Both the position numbers and the translations under genes were made by a program. From Aspidapion aeneum (lineage: Eukaryota; Arthropoda; Insecta; Coleoptera; Brentidae), in contig OY755039.1 in the NCBI GenBank assembly GCA_963576565.1, forward strand, positions 141,987,369-142,051,368: a stretch of 64,000 bases of DNA, given 5' to 3'. The notes beneath the pieces were generated by a model, which was not told the DNA's origin, did not search any database, and saw only the letters and a program-made list of their open reading frames with translations. Shown piece after piece: positions 22,467 to 35,000 of the stretch; position 1 is the first letter of the stretch, and each line of letters starts with the position of its first letter.

Positions 22467-23826
22467 GTAAACAATATTAGATTTTGACATGTCCTTTGAG
22501 AAAGGCGCTGACTGTGACGTAGCACGGCACCCCGACACAAAATAGGTTTCTGGAACGTACCACCATCTAATCTATTCGTGTCATTGACTGAACTTATACA
22601 TTATTATCCGATTATTTTTCATCTCTTTTTAAACTAATGTATCAGTATGAGCGCTTAATAATCTGAAACACACATGAGTTTAATGACTAAACAGTGGTCC
22701 ACTCGTTTTATTTACTAAACTCACACATTGTCATCCAGCTACTTACTCTCTCTTTTTAACTCAAAGTAGTGGGGCCGGCGCCCTATAGAAGTGTTTATAA
22801 GATGTCATTTTGATAATCAATGTCAAGCGACTTTCTTCCATCAGCACACAGTGGGCTCGCGGACCTGATTTTTCGGGAAAAAGGGTAAAAATAAAAACAT
22901 ACTGAAGCTCCTGAACACCTTTACTAAAAAATAGTAGATAGTTCAGTAGGTCTTGAACAAACTATAATTTAAATTGACGCAACTTTATTTATTTTCCCTT
23001 TCAAAGGAACACGTTAAAGTACCATATTTGTATAGCGATTTGATCCAGATTTAAAGCCATTTTACGACAATATTTTATGTTGTATAAAATTCGCATAAAA
23101 TAAATCTTGTAGAGGAAAGTTCATCTTATACCTGTACATTCTGACTCCAATTTTGATGTGTAGACAGGTAAGACAACCGTTTTCTTAAAAGATTTATTTT
23201 CTTAAAGAGTACATCTTTCAAAAATTATATTTTAAAATCTGCTGCCACAAGTTTGCCCAAATGATATTATTAATTTACTAAAAAGGGATTTCTTCAATAA
23301 AAACTAGTTTTATAATATTCATATACAACAAAGCATGTCAGTCTTAACAAAAGTGCTTGTCTATTATTTTGAAAGGACTTTATGCTAACTTAAACAAAAA
23401 AAATATATTAATATAAAATACGAATAATGTAAATATTATTCAAAAAATAAAAAGTTTAAAAAAATTAATATGTTCAGTATGACACGTCATTTTAAAGAAA
23501 ATTTTATACTAGTTTTAAAAATCAAATAAAGAAGGTCACTCTATAAAAAATTAAAAAATACCAGCTGCAATATCTCAAAAACCAAACATTACAGAACAGG
23601 TAGATTATTTATAAAAAAAAATTGTTCAAAAAACTTTTAAGGTAAACGGTTCTATTTTGAATCATCAGCAGTTTACCAAACCTGACCTTTAGCAAACTAA
23701 TATAAACAAATTATGCAGTCGTTAAACTTGCAGGTGCTTATCCGCTACAAAGTCAGGGTTACATTCGTATTATTTTCTAGTTTTCGGTACAGCCATATTT
23801 TGAGTTTGGTCCTTAGATTATATTAT
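22467..23826. other. Gene A intron, no supported feature
   Basis: AT-rich intron with homopolymers and short open stretches only. No gene, RNA gene or bounded repeat was identified before the solo LTR. Confidence 0.5.
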
Positions 23827-23844
23827 TGTTACGGGTTCACAAAT

Positions 23845-24259
23845 TGTTACGGGTTTACAACGACAAATTAAAACTCGCAATTGTTGAAAACGATACGTCA
23901 ATTTATTTCGACAAATTATGTACAAAAACACGCACTTAAACTTAGTAATAACTTGCTAATAATTCACTACTATAATCGGTGTATCAACTTCGTGTTAATC
24001 TCACGACCACTACAGTACGGTATCTGTGACTGACTGACTGGTGCACGACCCCGGCCCTATATATAGGATCGTCCATCTCTCTCGAACTTTCCGGCAGCCT
24101 TCGACGTCTGGAAAGTTCCCGCACTACCGCGACCGCAAGCCACAGACAACGCAACTAAAACCTAGATTAAGAATACAACCTTAAGATAAATCGACCTAAT
24201 ACTACACTAAACCTAAATAAATTCCAATTATAAAATTTAAATAACTTGAATTTGTAACA
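23845..24259 (-). repeat. Solo LTR of the Ty3/gypsy family
   Basis: It is the reverse complement of the LTR at 5007-5423 with about 10% divergence. The outer end is partly duplicated: TGTTACGGGTTCACAAAT at 23827-23844 precedes TGTTACGGGTTTACAA. TTAT flanks the unit (23823-23826 and 24260-24263), a 4-bp target duplication. No internal region remains. Confidence 0.9.
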
Positions 24260-24339
24260 TTATTATGCAAACTCCTCATCCTTTCCAACGCAGTCTTGTT
24301 ACGCATTACACGGTGGGCTCAATTTAACCTTACAACCAC

Positions 24340-24870
24340 AAGTAACAAGTTTGATACAAAACGGTTCATAAATAGGATAGTTTATAGGATAAGGATTTTG
24401 GGTCCGCCATGCTTTTGTTTTGGTTTGAGTAAAAAATTAAAATAAGCGACCTTAAAGCCGCTTAATTCCAGATTTAATACATGTTGGTTCATAAATGTAC
24501 AAGTTCTCTATTTCGGATCCGCCATGATCTTTTTTTTTAGGTTTGAATCATAAAACTTAATTATCGGCTTTATACACCCCAAAGGTCCAATTTTGATACA
24601 TATCGGTTTATAAATAAAAAACTCTGCCGTTTTGGATCTGCCATGTAATTTTTTAAAAGTTTGAGTTCTTAATTATAATCAGCAATTCTAGACAAGCCCA
24701 AGTTCCAAATTTGATACCTACTGGTAAATAAGTATTTTTAAATTTAAGTCAAAAATCATATTTAGCGTCTATTAACACTCCAAAGTTCTAAATTTCATAC
24801 TTATCGGTTCATAAATAGGAAACTTCGCTATTTTGGATCCGCCATTTTGATTAATAATTACTTTTTTCTC
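24340..24870. repeat. Diverged tandem repeats, about 115-bp unit
   Basis: Five degenerate units share TTTGATAC, ATCGGTTCATAAATAGG and GGATCCGCCAT. The same motif in both orientations makes up the interior of the Mutator-like element at 13518-15888, so the two loci share a repeat family. Confidence 0.8.
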
Positions 24871-25229
24871 ACTTTAAAACAAAATATTGTTACAAAACCT
24901 ATTTTTTTCAATTTTGGTCAAAAATTAGGTCCGGGAGCTCATTGTGCAGCGCAATGAGTTGGACAGCAATAAAAAATTAGCTGTGCTTTAAAAAGAGATG
25001 CAAATGAGTATGTTCCAAAATTACGATTTATGTCGGGGCGCAAATTTAAAGCTACGTCACGAGTCAGCGCCTTATTGTTTTAAATTCTCAGAAAAAGGGC
25101 GCGTATCGCTTGGATTAGAAAAGTAGACGCTTTTAATAACTTGATAAAATTATCACGTCCTTGGAATTCAATTACATGTAGATTTGGTGGGAGTAAGGAC
25201 ACTGTTGTTCTGGTAAATATACGCTTTAA

Positions 25230-25290
25230 TCCATCGGTAACGTTTCGACAATGGTTTTTGTCTTCATCAGACCTTCAGACTACATCGTAC
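25230..25290 (-). repeat. GAAACGT-motif repeat remnant
   Basis: On the minus strand, CTGATGAAGAC followed by ATTGTCGAAACGTTACC matches a phrase common at the ends of some insect retroelement and SINE-like repeats. The host element is not recognisable; 24880-25230 and 25300-25680 show nothing else. Confidence 0.35.
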
Positions 25291-25682
25291 ATTAGAAACA
25301 ACAAAAAACAAGAATTTAAGCACATGAGGAACACAACCGGCACAAAATTTAAAACAAACATTATATTAAAGAAAATATAATAATAAACAAAAGTGATGCA
25401 TGTCAATGAAATAGGTACCTACTTCTTTATTTTAGATTTAAAAAAAAGGATTGTGTTAAAAATATTCTTCTAATACTTTTAGTAAAAAAAGTTTGCCATC
25501 TTGTGATCGGCAAAAAAGTAAATGTTTTTTATTTGTTATTGTGTGAGCTGGTATGGGAGAAATGTAGAAGAATATAACCACAAAATGGCCGATTGACGGA
25601 TCCCCATGGTGTCCACATAAAATTCGGTGCGCACTCGTCGACAAGCTATCTCTTCCCCTCTCATATTTCTTGAGCTTAGGCG

Positions 25683-25973
25683 CAGTGGTGGATCCAGAAT
25701 TTCCTAGGGTAAGGGGCCAGAGTGGCAGCAAACACCAAACTATTTATTTTTGTGGTTTTCTATAGGATTGAACTGTGAAATTTGGTTCGGTTCGGCTTGG
25801 CTCGATTCGGTTCGGGTCTGTTCGGGTCGGTTCGGTTCGGTTCGGTGGTTAGGGCCAAAAGGCGGTTCAAATGCGCTGCAGTCGAAACATTTAAAAAACT
25901 TAAGTAGATTTTGTTACAAAATTCAAATAAGTGATGTCCGGGCCCCTATGGCCCTCTCCAGGATCTGCCACTG
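25683..25973. mobile_element. 291-bp hAT-type MITE
   Basis: The ends CAGTGGTGGATCCAG and CTCCAGGATCTGCCACTG are imperfect inverted repeats. The flanks CTTAGGCG and CTTAGACG match at 7 of 8 bases, consistent with an 8-bp duplication. It contains a (GGTTC)n microsatellite at about 25782-25845. It ends 40 bp before the last exon of gene A. Confidence 0.8.
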
Positions 25974-26013
25974 CTTAGACGTCAATACATTCCTAGAGTA
26001 TTTTCATTTTTAG

Positions 26014-26408
26014 ATATTCCCGAATACTGGTGCACCTGTTCCCGATACGAACAAGTTCTTAAATCGGACCCATTGTTCAAAAATGCCTCCCGATACGCTG
26101 TCAAACACATCAACCACCTCCTCAGAACTACAAATTGCTCAAAATACTCCCTAAAAGACATCTTAGAAGTAAAATCTCACAAAATTGGCTCCTCTGAGAT
26201 AAAAAGTGTCATGGTAAGAGTGTCCATGAATCCTGCAGCGAAATTTGAGGTTAATCTTAACGTCATGTATCACGGCAAAAATATAGTTGAATTCGTCATG
26301 GAAGATGTTGAAAGGTTAGATCACTACGCTGAAGTCTCGTGGTGTTCTAATGATAAGAAATTAAAACCATACTGTTACTGCCAACCAGCATCAGCAGTGA
26401 ATTCATAA
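26014..26408 (+). CDS. DUF229 gene A, terminal exon
   Basis: The exon starts after acceptor TTTTCATTTTTAG, phase 1 in, and ends at TAA 26406-26408. It encodes DIPEYWCTC, then about 120 residues including YAVKHINHLLR, then HYAEVSWCSNDKKLKPYCYC and the last residues QPASAVNS. IPxxWCxC and the closing CxC near the C-terminus are DUF229 features. The five visible exons add up to about 403 residues without a stop or frameshift. Family members are usually 600-700 residues, so about a third is missing on the left. With intact splice sites and frame the gene is probably functional; the sequence alone cannot show expression. Confidence 0.93.
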
Positions 26409-26454
26409 TTTTTGATTTTTGTTGATTGTCAAAATAGATTTGGAAAATTGGCCC

Positions 26455-27650
26455 CATTGGCGTAGCTAGGGGGGGGGGGCAGGGGGGCCTGGCCCCCCCT
26501 GAAGTCCCTCAGGCCCCCCCTTAGATATTTTAGGCCTCCCCTACCGACTAGTAGTAAAAGAACATGACGCTGAAAATACATACTTTTCTATTATTATTCG
26601 GGAAATATTCAAATAAAATAGGTGCATTAAAATTTAAAATCATTCAGATAATGTTGACATTTCAGGAAAAAGCCCTTGTCTTGCGGAATTAGGCTTTTTC
26701 TCTTTAAATTATCGGTAACTTTTCTGCACTTATGCAATTTCCCGAAAATATTTTTTAAATTTAAACATAATTATGCATATTGAATATTTCATACATATTG
26801 GCGACATCTTGTAAAATATTATAGAAGTGTAAGTTGAATTTCGCATTTAATAAAGACAGCGACCTTTGCCCCTCTGTTTCCGAAATCGGGTTGTAGATGT
26901 CGTAAGGTTATAAAAGACCTTTTTAAACTATTTTTCTAAAATAAATATAATTTTTAGTTTTTTTGAGGTTAGCGTTTAGTGTCTTATGGAAATTTTCCGA
27001 TTTTGGTGACAATTTCATAACCATTTTCATATTAAGTTTTCCCACGTCGTTAAATGGAATAAATTCGTCGAACACTACCGGGAAATTTTTAATATTAATA
27101 CTTCTGCTCTAAGAGCAGAAATGACCGTTTTTAAGAATTGTATTTTTCGGTTAAATCAAACTGTTGGTCATGATTCTATCAAACAACATATAGCAGAAAA
27201 CACCTATCCAAACCTCTACCAACTTTTTAAAGTTGCGAGTATTCTTCCAATTTCAAGTGCAACTTGCGAGAGGTCTTTCTCTGCCATGAGGAAAGTTTTT
27301 AATTGGCTTAGAACAACTATGACTCAAGAGAGACACTCAGGTTTGTCAATGTTATTCATAGAAAAAGATGTTGAGGTCGACTTAGACAGTGTGGTAGACA
27401 CTTTCAGTCAGCGACGTAGAAAACTTTCTTTGTAGAATTGCTGAATTACATACTTCCTGTGTATACATATAAATAAGTTGGTAAATGTATTATTAAATTT
27501 GTTATATTAAAATATTGGAACATTTAACGCGCGTATTTTTTTTTATTCATTGCACACTTTGCACGACTCTTTAAAACCTATGTTTGCTTTTTGTTCAAGA
27601 TAGACCGGGGCCACGGCCCCCCCTGAAAAGCAAGGCTAGCTACGCCAATG
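26455..27650 (+). mobile_element. hAT element, deleted derivative, in the 3' region of gene A
   Basis: The perfect 14-bp ends CATTGGCGTAGCTA and TAGCTACGCCAATG are flanked by the 8-bp duplication ATTGGCCC (26447-26454 and 27651-27658). Just inside each end are G/C-rich stretches. It keeps only the transposase C-terminus. It sits 46 bp after the gene A stop, in the presumed 3' UTR. Confidence 0.93.
27121..27435 (+). pseudogene. hAT transposase C-terminal dimerisation domain
   Basis: A 104-codon frame includes YPNLYQLFKVASILPISSAT, CERSFSAMRKV and LRTTMTQERHSGLSML, the signature of the hAT family dimerisation domain. The catalytic RNase H-like core, with its first two acidic residues, and the N-terminal zinc finger are absent, so it is not an active transposase. 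Confidence 0.92.
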
Positions 27651-27769
27651 ATTGGCCCTTTGTGTCCAAAATCTGTGCAACATAGGCCTATTAACTCAGC
27701 TTTCCCCTGGCATTTATATTTGTTCAAAGTATTGACAAAGTGGTATTTTAATCATACTGCTACTGTGGT

Positions 27770-27960
27770 ATTTTAACCATACTGCTACTGCCAACCAGCA
27801 TCAGCAGTGAATTCATAATATTTGATTTTTGTTGATTGTCAAAATAGATTTGGAAAATTAGCCATTTGTGTCCAAAATCTGTGCAACATAGGCCTATTAA
27901 CTCAGCTTTCCCCTTGCATTTATATCTGTTCAAAGTATTGACAAAGTGGTTTTTTAAACT
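27770..27960 (+). repeat. Duplicated 3' end of gene A (stop codon and 3' UTR)
   Basis: The segment from CATACTGCTACTGCC through CAGCAGTGAATTCATAAT and onward repeats 26369-26454 plus 27659-27760. It includes the last codons, the stop and UTR, without the hAT insertion, so it preserves the empty insertion site (AAAATTAGCC.TTTGTG). Confidence 0.88.
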
Positions 27961-28157
27961 TTTTTACGCATTAAGGAAAAATCCCCATAGTTTTTATGTG
28001 ATTAAGTTGATGTTTGGATTAAATTAGTCTATATAATGTAGTGTTTTTTAAGCCAAGAACAAACAAAAGATATGAAATTAAAGACAATTATATTGTAACT
28101 ATCTTATGTTTATATATAATTAGTTTAGGTAAACTGTTTGCACTCTTAAATAAGTAG

Positions 28158-28163
28158 AATAAA
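28158..28163 (+). terminator. Candidate gene A polyadenylation signal AATAAA
   Basis: AATAAA is followed by A-rich DNA with more AATAAA repeats (28168-28190). It is the first strong cluster after the duplicated 3' UTR. Which site is used cannot be seen. Confidence 0.4.
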
Positions 28164-28348
28164 GATAAAAAATAAATAAATAAATAAAAAAGCTATTACT
28201 GTGCGAAATAATTACAATTTATGCAACATTATACATTACGTATATGAATTACACTAGTCAGGGCAAAATATCTGAAAAAAACTCTCTGTTTTTGGTCTAG
28301 AAGCATTTTATATTGCTTTTGGGAACATGGTAAGGTAGTTTTCCCAAC

Positions 28349-28922
28349 CAGTGGCGGCTCGTGACGTTCTAAATTGGGGGGGGGGGGCAGAAATTTATAT
28401 TGCATGGAAAAGGAGATAAAAAAAACTTACCCAAACAATTTAATTTTAGCATTTTACAAACAAGCAGCTACTTGGTGTAGTTTTTAGTTTATTTGGTTAT
28501 AGATAAAGTCTATTTGCCCTTTTTTACATGCGCAAAGTGCTCGGATTAGCACGAGTTTCAGACTCATCATGGCCCCGTAGAACAACCTCAAAAATCCCAC
28601 AGAATTTTAAACAGTCTATTAACCTACTAAGTATATATGTCTATTTTTTGCCACATTTTCATTATGTTCGGTAATGTTTTGTCTATAGGCACTATTCAAT
28701 TGGCACCTAATATCAGTCTAGCATGGAAAATTCTATGTGGTTATTTAAATAAGTAGCACTTACTTTGTGTCTTTAACTTTTCACTAAAGTGCTTGATATC
28801 ACACATTCCCTTTGCCACCCACGCAGGATCACTTCGTAGATTGTTCATAATAAGACAAATAAAGCAAAACAAAGCATTTCGTTTTTCACAACCGCACAAC
28901 CAGTTTTCAGCATCATATAATT
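28349..28922 (-). mobile_element. hAT fragment with TTF-type zinc-finger remnant
   Basis: It begins CAGTGGCGGCTCGTGAC, the same start as the hAT derivative at 17501. The minus strand at 28741-28935 encodes ENWLCGCEKRNALFCFICL and DPAWVAKGMCDIKHFSEKL, the TTF-type zinc finger of ZMYM-like hAT transposases. The other end is cut off by the element starting at 28924. Confidence 0.85.
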
Positions 28923-28923
28923 T

Positions 28924-30035
<1,112 letters not shown>

Positions 30036-31189
30036 CAAGCATATAGAGGTAAATAAATTTATTATTGCTCAGTATAAACCTTACAACAACAATGTATTGT
30101 ATGTATTTTGGATTAATAATTATTAGTAAACTACAAAGTTAAAAGGGATTTTGCCCCAAATCGTGAGACCTTGACTTTGACATTGTCACTGCAGTTGTTC
30201 ATATCTGAATTTTAATTTACGACTTTACATACTACCTCATATCTATCGAGGTAAGTTTCCAAAACATAGTCAAAATACGTCAAAATGTCGATCCGTAAAA
30301 TTGTCGAAAATAATTTTTTCTATAAGCGTGCGGAAAAGTCCACTTTTCCGCACGCATTTTAGTGTGGAAAGTGCCAGTTTTCCGCACTAGTGCGGAAAAA
30401 TATTTTTTCCGCACTAGTGCGGAAAAGTAAATTTGTTACGATTTTGAGGTGTTCTATAACATTTAGACCGTTCAAAATACATTTGTATCTTTCCTAGCAC
30501 ACGAAATATCCTAAAAATATTCAAATTGACTAAAATTCTGCTATATTTTCAATATTTTCGATAAAATAAAGTTTTCAGTAAAATAGGTTCAAATTATAAG
30601 TTTTAAACCTCCCCGGTATAAATATCGTCATTGTCAATGTCAAACAACAATGAACACTAGTGGTTTTAGATTTGGCATCTTAAATCACCATAGCAACAAA
30701 GTACAAACAAACTGTCAAAACAAAGCCAATTTTGCAGATACAAGCGTCTTTTGAATTTTTCAAACAAAAAAATCAGATTTTCAATGGATTCTTCGGACGA
30801 AGATCTACCCCAGTCAGTTCTAGAAGCCGCTAGAATGTGAATAATAATAATTGATTTGATTAAAACGTTTTGAATATAAATAATTTTCTGATTAATTTTT
30901 AGTTTTTTCCTCACGCTTATAGAAAAAATAGTGTACCTAGCTCGTGCGTAAAGTGTCTTTTTCGCACTTGATTGCTGGCCAAACTCCGCTATCGCGTCGT
31001 TTGGCCATCTGCAATCGCGTGCGGAAAAGAGGCACTTTCCGCACTAGTTAGGTAAACTACTATAGACGAAGAGTAATTTCGTCAATCCGTAAATCGAAAC
31101 GGAAAATCATCGAAAAGTTTAATCATCAAAATAGCCGCATAATGGAACCGTAAAAAGGCCAGACCGTAAAAAAGTTAAAAAATCGAAAA
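30036..31189. repeat. Nested inverted repeats with GTGCGGAAAA motifs
   Basis: TCTATAAGCGTG near 30317 and CACGCTTATAGA near 30920 are inverted ends of a probable 600-bp element. Its left part has stacked palindromes (TTTTCCGCACTAGTGCGGAAAA). A related GC-richer piece with TTTTCGCAC and TTTCCGCACTAG follows at 30950-31060. No gene is supported. Confidence 0.65.
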
Positions 31190-31779
31190 ATCAAAGAGAA
31201 GAAAGCAAGGAAAATAAGCAAAACATATTTTTGTCGATCCGTAAAATTGTCGAAAATAATATAGTCGAAAATAATTAAAACTAATCGGGTAAAACGAAAT
31301 TTTTGTTTCTCTCATATTTTTCCGTGGGAAGCTTGAAAGCTTAACCTCACGGGCAGTGTTGCCAAAATGCTCCAAGATAATTCGTGAAAATTTTATATTA
31401 GAAATCGTGAGATATTGGAAAAATCGTAAAAAGTTATCAAAATAGATATCAAGAAGGAGTAAATAAAAGTTTATAAAAAGCAAAAAAAAAATTATTTTTA
31501 TATGTATTACCAAGGCCAACACAAAAATAGAGGCCTCGACCCTGAAAAAATCAGCTGTTCTCCCGGGGCTGAATTTTACATTGGGTCTTATGGGAGGTCA
31601 GACGTTTTTTTATGATATTTTCAAAATGGCACTACAGATTTCCGCAAAATTTCAGTGAAATATTCTCAGACACCATCCCGATATTCCACCAAAGGTTTGT
31701 AAGGAAGCAACATGATTAAAAGGTTAAAATCTTCAAGATTTAGCATTCCTTATTTTGAATTCAAATTATCCGCCATATA

Positions 31780-32122
31780 CCACATGCCAACTGTTATATT
31801 TGACATGTATTTGACTTTGTCATATGTGATTGTCACATTCGCTTCCCCTTTAAACTTAATTTTTGTGTGAGCTAATGAAGCGGCTATGAAAAATTAGGGC
31901 TTACTATACATTTAAAAAAAATTGTTCTGCCAGAATAAAGTAAAAACAATCTCAAAAACGGCTTTATTTAAAAAAAAATCAAATATCCATGAACCGTCAT
32001 TCCAACTTCAATATTTTAAAGTCAATCAGCTGTGTCGTAACGTGACCATCAAAAAAATCAAAAAAAAATCAGCCCCGGATGTGACGTCAACAAAGTGTAG
32101 GATCGTGGCCCGTCCATTTTGA
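31780..32122 (+). repeat. Interspersed repeat also present inverted at 63155-63530
   Basis: Shared phrases include CCAACTGTTATATTTGACAT, CAATCAGCTGTGTCG and CGTGGCCCGTCC. There is no coding content and the boundaries are approximate. Confidence 0.8.
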
Positions 32123-32435
32123 TAGCCCTGGTATTACATAAACCAAACACATTTCAAAAAGCTGAAAAACTGTAGAGAAAATAATGTTTCATACCTAACA
32201 TAGTTAGTCAGAGTCGGAATCGCGTTCTTGTGTAATTTATTTGAGAGAATCTCCTTTCTACGGTGGCACTTGAGCAAACACAATAGATTGAAAACAAACT
32301 TAACTAGAGTTGGAAACTTGAGGGAATCGTCTCCTATTGTGACCAATGCGATTTTTTTCCAAAACATTTCTATATCATCATGTACAGCAATATCTAGTGG
32401 AAAATTTTGTAGCATTCACTCACTCTAAGTCTTCC

Positions 32436-33341
32436 CACATAGCACAAAAATAGTTATAACAAAGTTTTTTTTACTTGAAAACAACCTCATACCATGTAAT
32501 ATTTATTTTGTAAAATCTACATGCTTACAGATAACTTAAAAACAAGGAGAAATCAAGTTATAAAAATGTACTTTTTGCGGAAGTTTCTGGTGCGGTGTAT
32601 ATACCAAATTTACACTTGAAAAGTCCTCCACAACATGTTCTAACACGCCACTAGATTAAGACTTCTAAAACTTACTAACTTTGTGCGTCTTTTTTGGTCA
32701 CGTTTTTTTAATAACATTTTTCTACGTTAAAAGAGACGCGAAAGGAAGTTATAAAAGTTCACTAGTTTAAGACTACAACACTTCAAGACAATTTTAAAGA
32801 TGGCGCTCAAAGCAAGACAAAATATCTATCTATATACATTATGTTTTTTTAAAAGCTACACAAGATTTTTTAACAGTAAACACTTTCACAGAATATTAAT
32901 GTGTCTTTATCAGGTTAATAACAGATGCGTCGTGATCGTGAAGGATCAGGGATCAGTTCCTTAACCGGTTTTTGGAGTTTAGAGGCCAAAGCACTGCCTG
33001 ATAGATTTCGTCAAAGTGAAATATACCGACAAGAGGTGGCGCTGCTGCTTGTAAAATCTCAAAAATATTCGGAAGAAAAGCCATGCAAGTCGCGTTTTAA
33101 AATTCGTGTAGAAAAGGCGTGAATCTAGTGTGATTTTAACGTTGATAAAAATCACTTGAAACTAACGTAAAAAAATTGCTGTTTTAATTTGATAATGGCG
33201 TTATTACAACGCAGTTTTTTTTTTAACCTATTAAGCTTGTTTTCATATATGAAATAAACGTTTTTTTCTAGCAGCTTTTAAAATCAACGTTTTTTTTTCT
33301 CACGCCTTTTTTACGTGTTAAACACGTGATTGTGCTATGTG
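32436..33341. mobile_element. DNA element with CACATAGCACA termini, copy 2
   Basis: It begins CACATAGCACA and ends TGTGCTATGTG, a perfect 11-bp inverted repeat. The body is colinear with 6958-7936. A 65-codon frame at 32925-33122 is open here but broken in copy 1, so it is not regarded as a gene. Confidence 0.85.
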
Positions 33342-33945
33342 AATTGACAGTTTTCTGCGCTCGCAAACTTAGGAAAACTTATTGCCACATCAGAAATAAA
33401 GTTTTTTTTTGATAAAATACAAAAATCGTGAGAAACGCTACGTAATTCGTGAAATTGTAAGATACTTTCCAAAATCGTGTAATCTCAAGATTAATCGTGA
33501 GTTTTGGCAACACTGCTCACGGGGGTCCAAGATCTAATGGACACCTAATGAGTGTCGACAGTTAACTTTCTCGTCCTTATGACACTCTTGCGAAGTTAAT
33601 TAGACGGTTTTGTCCTTAATCCGCCAGAAGCGCCATCTACCGGGTACTAAATTTCACGTTTGTTAGTATTATTTGGCTTAAAAATTCCGCTGACTGACGC
33701 TCACGTGTCCGATGGGTGGTAAAAACGCAATAAGCGTTGATCTGGCCTGAAAGGCAGAAGAGCTGTCGTAGGTCTCGGATTAGTTTGTTTCTTTTTATTT
33801 GTAATCGATCTTGTATAGCAGTTATTTTTCGCCTGCTCTTGTTTTGGTTTCTCTCGTGTCTCGGTAGATGGCGCTTTTTACGAGAGTTTTCTCACTTTTT
33901 ACATAGGATTAGAGACAAAACCGTCTAATTAACTTCGCAAGAGTG

Positions 33946-34781
33946 CAGTGTTGCCACCTCTACCGATTTTTCGGTAGACCTACCGATTTAGCCATTTACT
34001 TTACGATATACCGAATTACCATAGTTTTCTACCGATTTTTTTTTCAATATAAACTTGTTTTTTTTTTGATACGCCTCGTAATCGCGATTAAAAAAAAACA
34101 CCATAAATAAAATATTTTTTTATGTAAGATCATTTGTAGAATAAAAATTTTATTTCAAGCCATTGTTTTTAAAAGTGTATTTATGGCGCCATCTCTTGGA
34201 TTTTGCGATACACTCAGCCGGCAACCGCAAGCGGCATTAAAGATCACGCTATTATAAACCCTGAGGTTTTTTTTATAATATTATCTACCTAATAGGGACC
34301 TATTGCAATAAAGCCAGGCACAACTTGTGCCGGGCACTATATTGACAGTTTCACATTATAAGAACAGCTGTCTTCTTTCAAAATAAGGCCATTGTGTATT
34401 ATAAGAGCCGGAATTAATAGTGACGCCACAATTAATGGAAAATAAACGACTTGATTTCTAAATTCGACTTTGGTATGTCAATTTTGAAAGATCAACTGTC
34501 AGTTTTTAATGCGAAACTGTTAATATAGTACCCGGCACAATTTGTGCCTGGCTTTATTGCAATAGGTCCCTAGTATGTACCTAATTTTTTTATTTAATTC
34601 TTAATTTTGGTATTTTGTCAGTAAAAACAAATCGTAGAAATACAATTTACCTACTAAATCAATCCAAACTATCGATAGTTCTGCAGCACTGCTTGCTGAC
34701 ATGATTAAAAAATCTACCGAAATCTACCGATTTTTCTCGAAGCCTTCTACCGAAGACCTCAGGGTCGAGGGTGGCAACACT
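33946..34781. mobile_element. hAT-type element, CAGTGTTGCCACC ends, TSD CAAGAGTG
   Basis: The ends CAGTGTTGCCACC and GGTGGCAACACTG are perfect inverted repeats, flanked by CAAGAGTG on each side. Subterminal repeats of TCTACCGA lie at both ends. It carries a nested TA-type MITE. Confidence 0.92.
34295..34570. mobile_element. 276-bp palindromic MITE, TA target duplication
   Basis: The arms start GGGACCTATTGCAATAAAGC and are inverted at the right end, flanked by TA. It is nested inside the hAT-type element at 33946-34781. Confidence 0.88.
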
Positions 34782-35000
34782 GCAAGAGTGTCACATTGGC
34801 CAAGCAGTGTTCTGAGGAGTCCCATAAGAACGAAATAGTTAACTGTCAACACTTATTAGGTGTCCATTAGATCTTGGACCCCCGTGAGGTTAAGCTTTCA
34901 AGCTTCCCACGGAAAAAAATGAGAGAAACAAAAGCTCCTTTTTACTCGATTAGTCACGAAACTTCCAATCGATTTTTTAAATTCACGGTTACTAGATTTC

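Larger units (their letters stand above)
31354..33515. mobile_element. hAT-type element, CAGTGTTGCC ends, TSD CTCACGGG
   Basis: The ends CAGTGTTGCCAAAA and TTTTGGCAACACTG are perfect inverted repeats. CTCACGGG occurs at 31346-31353 and 33516-33523. The interior contains two other repeat families (31780-32122 and 32436-33341) and no transposase. Confidence 0.92.
31280..35000. mobile_element. Large foldback, left arm split by a hAT-type insertion
   Basis: The left arm (about 31290-31353 continuing at 33516-33600) and right arm (about 34800-34960) are inverted copies sharing CCGTGGGAAGCTTGAAAGC, GGTCCAAGATCTAATGGACA and CAGTTAACT. The left arm is interrupted by the element at 31354-33515. Inside is another inverted pair (33582-33650 and 33860-33945, sharing AGTTAATTAGACGGTTTTGT). 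Confidence 0.8.

Noticed and set aside
32925..33122. 65-codon frame in CACATAGCACA element copy 2
   Set aside because: Broken in copy 1 (7508-7697) by a stop after FRQ, so not under selection.
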